Source: JABDMH01 sp050298535
Lineage (GTDB): Bacteria; Bacteroidota; Bacteroidia; Chitinophagales; Saprospiraceae
DNA length: 64,000 nt
NCBI GenBank assembly: GCA_050298535.1
Contig: JBNKUI010000010.1
Location: 124,001-188,000 of the forward strand
Direction of reading: 5' to 3'
The position numbers and the translations under genes were made by a program. Below the pieces are notes generated by a model, which was not told the DNA's origin, ran no database searches, and saw only the letters and a program-made list of their open reading frames with translations. The stretch's first letter is position 1. Each line of letters begins with the position of its first letter. Positions 17,803-25,588 of this stretch are shown here, piece by piece.

Positions 17803-18363
17803 ATGAAGAAACGATCGCAACTACTCCTGATAGCCGTAGTAATGATATTTATTGCTGCAGCCAGTAGATTCCTTCCTCACTGGCATAATTTCACTGCAGT
17901 GGGCGCTATGGGCTTGTTCGGTGCGGCTTACTTGCCGAAGAAGTATGCTTTTTTGGTTCCTTTGGCGGCTTTGTGGATTAGTGATTTGATCCTTAACAAT
18001 GTGGTGTATGCCGCTTTTTACGAAGGATTTGTTTGGTTTAGCATGCGGTCGGCTTTTGTCTATCTTGGATTTCTGGCGATAGTGGCCGTAGGTCTGTGGC
18101 TATTTCGATCTGTAAATGTAAAGAACGTCCTCTTAGCTTCCGTTCTCGGGTCAATTGCCTTCTTTCTGATCTCAAATTTTGGTTCTTTTATCGTGGACCC
18201 TCTATACCCTAAGAGCCCGAGTGGACTTACTGCTGCCTACGTGGCTGGTCTTCCATTTTTTTGGAATACACTCATGGCAAATGTCTTTTTCTCCACTGTC
18301 TTTTTCGGTGCTTTTGAATGGATAAAGCGAAGCTATTTCCAGGTACAGCTCGTCCGTGAGTAG
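17803..18363 (+). CDS. DUF6580 family integral membrane protein (putative transport component)
   Basis: 186 residues with five or six membrane segments. The conserved N-terminal block ASRFLPHWHNFTAVGAMGLF is characteristic of the family, as are the Asp near WISDLILNN and the late GLPFFWNTLMANVFF helix. The fold resembles the S-components of ECF-type vitamin transporters, though no ECF ATPase is nearby. A cobalamin adenosyltransferase gene lies one gene away on the other strand, which is suggestive of a link to B12 but not proof. The ORF could start at TTG 17776, but a -7 box overlaps that codon. It ends immediately before the convergent pgpH stop. Confidence 0.75.
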   Translation: MKKRSQLLLIAVVMIFIAAASRFLPHWHNFTAVGAMGLFGAAYLPKKYAFLVPLAALWISDLILNNVVYAAFYEGFVWFSMRSAFVYLGFLAIVAVGLWLFRSVNVKNVLLASVLGSIAFFLISNFGSFIVDPLYPKSPSGLTAAYVAGLPFFWNTLMANVFFSTVFFGAFEWIKRSYFQVQLVRE

Positions 18364-20427
18364 TCAATTGGCAGGTTCGGGATATTCCACCCGTATATGA
18401 TGAATACTCTTAAGCACCTTCTTTAGGGAGTTTCTGACTTTTTCCAACTCTTTGAAGGAAATATCGGCATATTGAAGTTGTCCATGCTTTTGCTTATGAG
18501 CTATGATCTTATCCACCAGGTTATTGAGATCTTCCGACCCGGGGTTATTAAGACTTTTACTAGCAGCTTCAATACTATCTGCGAGCATGAGTATGACTTG
18601 TTCTTTGGAGGTTGGCTTTGGTCCCGGATATCTGAATTCATTTTCTAAGGTCTCACTTCCTCCCTCTTCGAGAAATTTTTTATAAAAATACTCAACACGT
18701 GTAGTGCCATGGTGTGTCTTGATAAGATCAATAATTAAGGACGGTAGTCTGGCCTTAGTAGCCATCTCAACTCCTTGAGATACATGGGCGATGATCATGG
18801 TCGCACTTTCTTTTGGAGTCATATTGTCGTGGGGATTTATATTACCCTGATTTTCGATAAATACGGTAGGGTTATGCACTTTTCCAATGTCATGATATAG
18901 AGCAGCTACTTTCAGTAACAATGCATCTGCCCGAATAGCATCAGCAGCGGCCTCAGCCAAATTACCCACCTGGAGGGAGTGCTGAAATGTGCCGGGTGCT
19001 TTGATCGAAAGTTCCTTCAACAGGGGTCGATTTACATCCCCTAACTCTGACAGAGTGATCGAAGATGTGAATCCAAATACCCGCTCTAATAACGGAATCA
19101 TAGGATACGCCAATAGGGTAAGAACCGCATTAATGCCAAACCATCGAAAAGTCGACCAGTCGATCGTTACAAAGTTACCTTCCTTGATCAGGGCCAGTCC
19201 TAAGAAACCTAAACAATAGGTAATTAGAATCAGGAAAATGGTATTGAAAAATTTAGACCAGTAGCGAGCGATTTGATTCGAAAGAATGGCCACTATTCCA
19301 GCTAATACTTGTAGAAAAGTGAACTCATATCCCAGTGAAGAGAGAAAACTTGCAATGAGAATAATCACAATATGTGAAAACAAGGCCAGTCGATCATTAT
19401 AAAAGGTCTTAATGACAATGGGAGCAATACAAAACGGAATAAGATACGAGCTCAGGGTTTCATTTCCTTCAATGATATATACGAAGTAGCTAAAAAAAAG
19501 CAACCACATCATCATGAACATAAGCTTTCGGACACTCGAAAAGACATGCTGATGATTAAATTGAAGATAGAAGATAAAGACCCCTATGATCAAGCTCGTA
19601 AGGATCAGGTAACCGGCGAAGACAAATAAATAAGATTTGTTTTCAGTGACTTGTGCCTCGTAGGCGTCCCTAAAAGAATCCAGCTTAAGTTTTACATCGG
19701 GTGTTACCAATCCATTTTTGGGTATGATGAGATCTCCCTGAGTTACCATCCCGCGGGTGCGAGGTACTCGGTTGAGCGTTGCATTGAGAAATTTTATTGT
19801 GAGTTCTTCACTATAACTAATGTTGGGATTGATGTTGCGTTCCAACACAGGATACAAAAGTGCAGCATGATTTAGTGTGCTCTCGGAGAGATGTGTGGTA
19901 GTGTATCTGAGCGCTTCTTCAATTGTCATGGGCACCTGCTCGGTGACTGTATTTTCAGTGACTACTTTAATGGTAGTCCCATTTCCAGGATATAGACTAT
20001 CATTAAGAACAAGTCCTCGACTGTATAAGGTATCCAAAATCATCTTGCCAAGTCTCAGATAACGGTCGGACCGTTGAAATACATCGCGATATTCATTTTG
20101 GTTCAAATCCCGTGTTACCTCAAGAAATTCGGTCTCAAATTCAGTCGATGCTATGTCACCTTTTTCAGTATCCAGGGTATAATAATATCCTGAAGATGCC
20201 CTTGCATCTTGTAGTTCCAACGCAAGATCCTCGTCAGGTTTTTGAATGGCAAAATCAAACGGAGCTTCCAGATCACCATATCTCCAGATCTGACCCTCCT
20301 GATACTCATATTTAAATCGGACATTGTTGGGAAACAGTAGACTAATCAAAAAAACGGTACCCAACACGAGCAGGTACTTAAAGATATCTAAGCGATTGCG
20401 TACTAGTCTTTCCAAAAAATTACTCAT
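18364..20427 (-). CDS. pgpH: 7TM-HD phosphodiesterase, PgpH-like (c-di-AMP hydrolase)
   Basis: 687 residues: an N-terminal membrane anchor (about 15-35), an extracytoplasmic 7TMR-HDED domain of about 230 residues, seven membrane helices (about 265-450), and a cytoplasmic HD domain. The HD domain begins at GTFQHSLQVGNLAEAAA and contains the metal-binding ALYHDIGKVHNP (His512, Asp513) and IKTHHGTTRVEYFY. This architecture matches PgpH of Listeria, which hydrolyses c-di-AMP to pApA; activity here is inferred. The start overlaps the stop of the adenosyltransferase gene by 4 bp, forming a two-gene operon. Confidence 0.9.
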   Translation of the reverse strand: MSNFLERLVRNRLDIFKYLLVLGTVFLISLLFPNNVRFKYEYQEGQIWRYGDLEAPFDFAIQKPDEDLALELQDARASSGYYYTLDTEKGDIASTEFETEFLEVTRDLNQNEYRDVFQRSDRYLRLGKMILDTLYSRGLVLNDSLYPGNGTTIKVVTENTVTEQVPMTIEEALRYTTTHLSESTLNHAALLYPVLERNINPNISYSEELTIKFLNATLNRVPRTRGMVTQGDLIIPKNGLVTPDVKLKLDSFRDAYEAQVTENKSYLFVFAGYLILTSLIIGVFIFYLQFNHQHVFSSVRKLMFMMMWLLFFSYFVYIIEGNETLSSYLIPFCIAPIVIKTFYNDRLALFSHIVIILIASFLSSLGYEFTFLQVLAGIVAILSNQIARYWSKFFNTIFLILITYCLGFLGLALIKEGNFVTIDWSTFRWFGINAVLTLLAYPMIPLLERVFGFTSSITLSELGDVNRPLLKELSIKAPGTFQHSLQVGNLAEAAADAIRADALLLKVAALYHDIGKVHNPTVFIENQGNINPHDNMTPKESATMIIAHVSQGVEMATKARLPSLIIDLIKTHHGTTRVEYFYKKFLEEGGSETLENEFRYPGPKPTSKEQVILMLADSIEAASKSLNNPGSEDLNNLVDKIIAHKQKHGQLQYADISFKELEKVRNSLKKVLKSIHHIRVEYPEPAN

Positions 20428-20981
20428 CCGATTTGGTCTCTACCCTTCCAATGTACTTCTTCTACATGCAACACCTTAGCACTAAAACGTGCAAATGCAA
20501 AGAAAAAATCCGAAACTCGATTGATATAGGCTAATAAATTAGGATCCCTGATGGCCTCTTGAGCATTAAGAGATACAAGTCTTCGTTCTGCTCGACGGCA
20601 AACAGTCCTGCAAATATGAGCCTTTGAAACCACAGGATGTCCTCCAGGTAGCAGAAAGTATTTGAGTGGTTCAACGTGATCACTCATGGTGTCAATATAA
20701 CTTTCAATCTGCTGGATGTCGTTTGGAGCTATCGGATCCATTGGCAGAGAAGCAGTAGCCGCTGTGGCAAGATTAGCACTTATGCTGAAAAGTTGATTCT
20801 GAATACTTTGAAGTGGTGACGGATCAATCTCGGTCGGTAGGTTATCCATCAAAGCACCCATAAAGCTGTTCAATTCATCTAGGGTACCATATGCTTCGAT
20901 TCGAATATCATCCTTCAAATATTGTCCTCCACCAAATAGTGAAGTTTTTCCTTCATCACCCTTACGTGTATAGATTTTCAT
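20424..20981 (-). CDS. cob(I)alamin adenosyltransferase, PduO type
   Basis: 185 residues from the ATG at 20981; an upstream ATG at 20999 lies inside an inverted repeat and is less likely. The N-terminal KIYTRKGDEGKTSLFGG is the ATP-binding signature of PduO-type enzymes. RTVCRRAERRLVSL and NRVSDFFFAFARF are the C-terminal active-site helices. It transfers the adenosyl group of ATP to cob(I)alamin, making adenosylcobalamin. It is coupled to pgpH by a 4 bp overlap. No B12 biosynthesis genes are visible, so it probably serves salvage. Confidence 0.93.
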   Translation of the reverse strand: MKIYTRKGDEGKTSLFGGGQYLKDDIRIEAYGTLDELNSFMGALMDNLPTEIDPSPLQSIQNQLFSISANLATAATASLPMDPIAPNDIQQIESYIDTMSDHVEPLKYFLLPGGHPVVSKAHICRTVCRRAERRLVSLNAQEAIRDPNLLAYINRVSDFFFAFARFSAKVLHVEEVHWKGRDQIG

Positions 20982-20994
20982 GTAATACGTCCTT

Positions 20995-21012
20995 TGCATG
21001 ATTACTCATGCA
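20995..21012. promoter_or_regulatory. inverted repeat upstream of the adenosyltransferase gene
   Basis: TGCATGA (20995-21001), a 4-nt loop and TCATGCA (21006-21012) form a perfect 7-bp dyad, 13 bp before the ATG at 20981. It may be an operator or a 5' leader hairpin. It does not resemble the long conserved core of a cobalamin riboswitch. Confidence 0.35.
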
Positions 21013-21062
21013 TTATCAATTGCTTAAAGATAAGAAAAGGACCTAATGTGTATAGATAGTTT

Positions 21063-21764
21063 CTAAGCCGTTACCTTAGCAGCATTCAGTTCATCACTCT
21101 CGATGAGGCCGTCGCGCAACCGGACAACTCGAAGGGCATGTTCTGCAATGTCAGGCTCATGCGTCACCAGTATGATGGTGTTTCCTTCTTTGTGCAGTTC
21201 GTCAAACATGGCCATAATTTCGTATGAGGTTTTGGTGTCCAAGTTACCTGTCGGTTCATCTGCCAGAATAATAGCGGGATCATTCACTAACGCTCGCGCC
21301 ACAGCCACACGCTGTCGTTGCCCGCCCGACAGTTCATTGGGTTTATGATCTACGCGATCTCCGAGTCCTACCTTTGTGAGTACTTGACGAGCTTTGCTCA
21401 ATCGATCCTCCTTTGTAAGACCTGCATATACCAAGGGCAACGCCACGTTTTCCAATGCCGTCAATCGAGGTAATAGATTAAAGGTCTGAAAGACGAAGCC
21501 GATTCTGCGATTTCGGATGTCGGCCAATTCGTCGTCTCCCATCTCACTAACTTGCTCTCCACTCAGCAGGTATTCTCCCGCTGAAGGTGTATCCAGACAC
21601 CCCAGCAAATTCATCAGTGTGGATTTACCCGATCCTGAAGGCCCCATCAATGCAACATACTCATTACGGTATATATCAAGATCCACAGATTTCAGTGCTT
21701 TGACCTCGGTGGTCCCCATTTGATATGTCTTGCCGAGGTTACGAACAGATATAATTGCTTCCAT
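21063..21764 (-). CDS. ABC transporter ATP-binding protein (LolD/MacB type)
   Basis: 233 residues with all ABC ATPase motifs: Walker A GPSGSGKST (41-49), Q-loop VFQTFNLLPRLTALENV, signature LSGGQRQRVAVARAL (145-159), and Walker B with switch ILADEPTGNLDT (166-177). The RYRxLxxxN-like features and NLLPRLTALENV are typical of the LolD/MacB subfamily, which works with FtsX-like permeases on lipoproteins, peptides or drugs. No permease gene is adjacent; the orphan FtsX-type permease at 41404-44166 is a possible but unproven partner. Confidence 0.9.
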   Translation of the reverse strand: MEAIISVRNLGKTYQMGTTEVKALKSVDLDIYRNEYVALMGPSGSGKSTLMNLLGCLDTPSAGEYLLSGEQVSEMGDDELADIRNRRIGFVFQTFNLLPRLTALENVALPLVYAGLTKEDRLSKARQVLTKVGLGDRVDHKPNELSGGQRQRVAVARALVNDPAIILADEPTGNLDTKTSYEIMAMFDELHKEGNTIILVTHEPDIAEHALRVVRLRDGLIESDELNAAKVTA

Positions 21765-21961
21765 GTATTTGATCCATTAGTTGAGTGAAGATGGTTGGTA
21801 ATGAGAGACCCATATCGACTACAATATCTTAAAGATGCATCATTTAAACTATTTGGTTGGATCAGTATTGCCTTGTCATCGTCCAAATTCTTCTATCTAT
21901 ATACTAGTAAGTATCTGAGAAGTCGTATTTTCGAGGCTTTAAATGGGATCCTTTTTTGACT

Positions 21962-22591
21962 ATGGTTTCAAAACCGAAGTACATTGCAGTTGCTGGAAAT
22001 ATTGGAGCAGGGAAGACAACTCTCAGTACCCAATTAGCAAAATACTTTAATTGGAGTGTTCATTATGAAGATGCCGACGATAATCCCTACCTGGCTGACT
22101 TCTATAACGATATGCAACGGTGGGCATTCAACCTCCAAATCTATTTTCTCAACAGTAGGTATAAGCAAGTACTGAAGATCTTGAATGGCGAAAAGACGGT
22201 CATTCAAGACAGAACAATTTATGAAGATGCGCATATCTTTGCTCCTAACTTGCATGAAATGGGTTTGATGTCAACTCGCGATTTTGATAATTACCAGGAT
22301 TTGTTTGCCACGATGTCTTCTCAGATCAGCGGTCCTGATCTGCTAATTTATTTAAGGGCTAGTATTCCTACCTTGGTAAGTCGTATTCATGAGCGGGGTC
22401 GCGATTATGAAGGCAACATGAGTCTTGACTACCTCAAAAAACTCAATCAGCGATACGAAAACTGGATCAGTGGTTATCAGGAGGGTAAATTGTTGATCAT
22501 TGATGCCGACAATGTAGACTTTATCAATAATCCGGAAGACCTGGGGAGTGTAATTGACAGTGTTTCCAGCCAGCTCCACGGTCTATTTTGA
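21962..22591 (+). CDS. deoxynucleoside kinase
   Basis: 209 residues from the ATG at 21962 (a TTG at 21956 is also in frame). The P-loop GNIGAGKT is at 12-19. It is followed by YEDADDNPYL, which carries the substrate-binding Glu of dNKs, by QDRTIYEDAHIF (the DRS-like motif, here Asp-Arg-Thr) and by the LID region SRIHERGRDYEGN. Such enzymes phosphorylate deoxyadenosine, deoxyguanosine or deoxycytidine in salvage. Its 3' end overlaps by 9 bp the end of a small convergent gene. Confidence 0.92.
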   Translation: MVSKPKYIAVAGNIGAGKTTLSTQLAKYFNWSVHYEDADDNPYLADFYNDMQRWAFNLQIYFLNSRYKQVLKILNGEKTVIQDRTIYEDAHIFAPNLHEMGLMSTRDFDNYQDLFATMSSQISGPDLLIYLRASIPTLVSRIHERGRDYEGNMSLDYLKKLNQRYENWISGYQEGKLLIIDADNVDFINNPEDLGSVIDSVSSQLHGLF

Positions 22592-22753
22592 GACCTCTGC
22601 CACCATGGTCTCCGCTATTTTTTCAGGATTCTTTGCTCCATTCGTCATCATTTGCTGTACTAACATATACAGAGCAAAATGAATAGTGATTGCCACCACA
22701 AAAGCAATCGTTCGATACCGGGCATTTCGTAATTTTTCTTTTGAAGATTCCAT
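22583..22753 (-). CDS. small single-helix membrane protein (56 aa)
   Basis: An ATG at 22753 opens a 56-residue frame ending at 22583. It starts MESSKEKLRNARYRT, continues with one membrane helix of about 20 residues (IAFVVAITIHFALYMLVQQM) and ends in a polar tail of about 20 residues. The positively charged N-terminus before the helix predicts an N-in orientation. The last 9 bp overlap the end of the convergent deoxynucleoside kinase gene. I do not recognise a family. A continuous frame with a well-formed helix filling an otherwise empty 230 bp gap supports it as a real gene. Confidence 0.65.
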   Translation of the reverse strand: MESSKEKLRNARYRTIAFVVAITIHFALYMLVQQMMTNGAKNPEKIAETMVAEVSK

Positions 22754-22819
22754 GATCTTTTAGTGCAAGACGCAATGTGCTTTCTTACGAATTCTTAATT
22801 TGGAGTAAAATTCAGGCAC

Positions 22820-23476
22820 ATGTATGTTAAGTCTTTCATAATTACTGCATTATTAGCATTCCTTACTTTGAATATCCAGGCTCAGGATCCCATGCGATTT
22901 GAGGAAGTCATCAATTCATTCAAGGAGGAAACGCTGCGGACAGATAGGCGTCCCATCATATTTACGGGAAGTTCCAGTGTCCGAATATGGCGATCGATCA
23001 ATGAAGATTTTCCCAAGCATTACATTATTAACAGAGGGTTTGGCGGATCTCATATGAGTGATGTTCAGTACTTTCTCGAAGACCTGGTGCTGGCTGATAA
23101 TCCTCGCCAGGTCTTTATCTACGAAGGAGATAACGACATTGCATCAGGTAAATCCAAATTGGTCATTATGGAACATACCGAGGATGTATGCAATCGAATC
23201 ATTGCAGCAATACCCGACGTGGAAATATTTCTCATATCCCCAAAACCTAGTGTTGCCCGATGGAACCTTAAGGAGGATTATATGGCCATGAATAAAGCCA
23301 TGCAGGATTATGCTGAGATGACAGATCAAGTGAGCTTTATCGATGTCTGGGCACCTGCTCTGGATGAAAGCGGCCATGTTTTTACGGATATTTTTCTGGA
23401 TGACAATCTACACATGAATGCAAAGGGATATGAAATCTGGAAATCCGTGATTGGTCCGTATCTGGCTACACCTTAG
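22820..23476 (+). CDS. secreted SGNH/GDSL-family hydrolase
   Basis: 218 residues with a signal peptide (FIITALLAFLTLNIQAQ). The four SGNH blocks are present. Block I is IIFTGSSSVRIW with the probable nucleophile Ser52. Block II is NRGFGGSH with the oxyanion Gly, block III is YEGDNDI with the oxyanion Asn105, and block V is DNLHMNAKGY with the catalytic Asp-His pair. Family members are esterases, lipases or carbohydrate de-acetylases acting outside the cytoplasm. The gene stands between opposite-strand neighbours with no operon context. Confidence 0.9.
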   Translation: MYVKSFIITALLAFLTLNIQAQDPMRFEEVINSFKEETLRTDRRPIIFTGSSSVRIWRSINEDFPKHYIINRGFGGSHMSDVQYFLEDLVLADNPRQVFIYEGDNDIASGKSKLVIMEHTEDVCNRIIAAIPDVEIFLISPKPSVARWNLKEDYMAMNKAMQDYAEMTDQVSFIDVWAPALDESGHVFTDIFLDDNLHMNAKGYEIWKSVIGPYLATP

Positions 23477-23478
23477 GA

Positions 23479-25527
23479 TCAGTCATCACCCAAATGGGCT
23501 GGCACTGGCTTACCAAATCGCAATAGAAAGAGGAACAAAAGTCCGAAGGCCACTAAAACAAGCAGCAAGGAAATCAACCATCCTCCACCCAATCTGGTAG
23601 AGAGGTAGACTGCCATGATACTGCAGCTACCTACTACTATTGCATAGGGCAGTTGAGTGCGGACATGATCGATATGGTTGCAATCTGACGCTAAGGAGGA
23701 AAGTATCGTAGTGTCTGATATCGGACTGCAATGATCACCCATGACGGATGCACCCAGAACGGTTGCAATGACATTGAGAAGAATTTCGACGCTGACTTCA
23801 TAATCTAGTCCTGCTTCCTGACTAATCGCCCAGCAAGTTGGAATAGCAATAGGATATAGTATGGCCATGGTACTCCAACTCGAACCTGTACTAAAGGCGA
23901 TTAAACTGGCTAACAAGAATACCAGGACAGGCATCCAATATGGATTGAGGTTTCCAACCAATGCCGAACTCAGGAAAGTGGCCGTCTGTAGCTCATCGGT
24001 TGTGATCGCAAGAGCCCAGGCAAGAGTCAAGATCATGACCGCCGGCATCATGGTCTTCAATCCAGTGATCATAGTATGCATTGCTTCTATCAGCCTCATT
24101 GTTTTATTCCACAAGGTGATGCCCAAGGCGACTATGACTCCAGAAAAGGATGCCCACAACAATGCAATGTAAGAGTCAGAACTCCCAATCAAACGTCCGA
24201 GTTTTCTGAATCCCGACACATCCTTACCATCAAAAAATAAGGACATGTGTGACCATACAGAGCCCCAGCTTTCTGTTAATCCATTGGCCCCCATATCACT
24301 TAATTCATTATATAGACTATCCATACCGGTACTGATGAGACCTAATATCGTCATCAAGATCACTGTCATCACAGGAAAGAAGGCATGTTGCCACTTTAAA
24401 GGAGCTCCCTTTATCGGACTTAAATCTTCCATATTAGGTTCATCTTCATCTGGAGTAGCGGCACTGCTCACCTGACCTGAAGTCCTGGCCCGCATTTCGG
24501 CAGTATGCATAGGACCGAAATCGCGCTTCATCCTGACCACCATCAATATAAATCCCAAGGTGAGGATGGGATAAAATGAATACCTGAGAGACCTCATAAA
24601 AATGGCGTAGGGAGTTAGGTCCTTATCAAAACCTTCCAATGATTGAATTCCCCCATCTATATAACCTAGTTCAGCACCAATCCAGGTCGTAATAAAAGCT
24701 ATGGCAGCTACGGGAGCCGCGGTACTATCCACAATATAGGCCAATTTCTCGCGACTAATTCTAAACCTATCTGTGACCGAACGCATAGTGTTTCCGACTA
24801 TCAAAGTGTTTGCATAATCATCAAAGAAAATGGCCACACCCAGTAACCAGGTGATAATTTGGGCACTGGTAGAAGACCGGGCATATTTCGATAATCCCCG
24901 CACCACCCCAGCCATGCCTCCATTTCTACTGATGATAGCTACCATACCACCTATCAATAGACTAAATACAATCACACTTAGATGCCCTGTATCAGCCAGA
25001 GCAGCTATTGCGTATTTTTCTACTACTTCCAAAATTGAGGTGAGTATATAAAATGGTGCATCTATGCGCAAACCACCAGCGATCACTGCACCTGACCATA
25101 TTCCAGCAAAGAGGGCCACGAAAACTTCCTTAAATAGTAGTGCCAGAAGAACAGCTAGTAAGGGAGGTATGATACTGAGCCATAGAGGCAGACTGATGAG
25201 CCGAATACTGCCCGATCGATTCTTTGAAAGGTGATAGAGTTTTAACGTGCCTGAAGGATCCTGGATACGCACCAAATGTCCTTTCCGTGAAAGGGGTTGT
25301 TTTATTCTTCCTCGACCCTCACGAAAGTAAATGACTTCTTCTTCTCCATTTATTTCAAAAGTCGTACTATCTGTAAAAGGCCCCGATATTTCAAGAAGAT
25401 CTGATCCAGGAGATTTTTCTAGACTAAAGTTCTGTGCTGCCAGATTCTTTGAAGGGGAAAAAGCTTCAAATAAGATAATGGAGACTATTAAGAGGCATCG
25501 CAGAAACATATATTGCATTTTTTTCAC
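23479..25527 (-). CDS. NhaC-family Na+/H+ antiporter with an exported N-terminal beta domain
   Basis: 682 residues. From about residue 115 the protein has about 11-12 membrane helices with antiporter family motifs: WSGAVIAGGLRID; IFFDDYANTLIVGNTMR, where the Asp pair lies in a helix break; STAAPVAAIAFITTWIGAELGY; and VMGDHCSPISDTTILSS. It should exchange Na+ (or an amino-acid pair) for H+. The first ~110 residues are unusual: a signal-like helix, then a strand-rich segment (LLEISGPFTDSTTFEING... LVRIQDPSGTLKLYHL). That segment would sit in the periplasm and is absent from classical NhaC. Confidence 0.88.
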   Translation of the reverse strand: MKKMQYMFLRCLLIVSIILFEAFSPSKNLAAQNFSLEKSPGSDLLEISGPFTDSTTFEINGEEEVIYFREGRGRIKQPLSRKGHLVRIQDPSGTLKLYHLSKNRSGSIRLISLPLWLSIIPPLLAVLLALLFKEVFVALFAGIWSGAVIAGGLRIDAPFYILTSILEVVEKYAIAALADTGHLSVIVFSLLIGGMVAIISRNGGMAGVVRGLSKYARSSTSAQIITWLLGVAIFFDDYANTLIVGNTMRSVTDRFRISREKLAYIVDSTAAPVAAIAFITTWIGAELGYIDGGIQSLEGFDKDLTPYAIFMRSLRYSFYPILTLGFILMVVRMKRDFGPMHTAEMRARTSGQVSSAATPDEDEPNMEDLSPIKGAPLKWQHAFFPVMTVILMTILGLISTGMDSLYNELSDMGANGLTESWGSVWSHMSLFFDGKDVSGFRKLGRLIGSSDSYIALLWASFSGVIVALGITLWNKTMRLIEAMHTMITGLKTMMPAVMILTLAWALAITTDELQTATFLSSALVGNLNPYWMPVLVFLLASLIAFSTGSSWSTMAILYPIAIPTCWAISQEAGLDYEVSVEILLNVIATVLGASVMGDHCSPISDTTILSSLASDCNHIDHVRTQLPYAIVVGSCSIMAVYLSTRLGGGWLISLLLVLVAFGLLFLFLLRFGKPVPAHLGDD

Positions 25528-25588
25528 GTTAGAGAGAAAGAAACAAATTATTCCCTTAAAAATAGAAAGTCCAATAAGACTAGAGCCT

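Noticed and set aside
20995..21062. Possible cobalamin riboswitch ahead of the adenosyltransferase gene
   Set aside because: The region is only about 80 nt with one short dyad; it lacks the length and the conserved B12-box of a cobalamin riboswitch.
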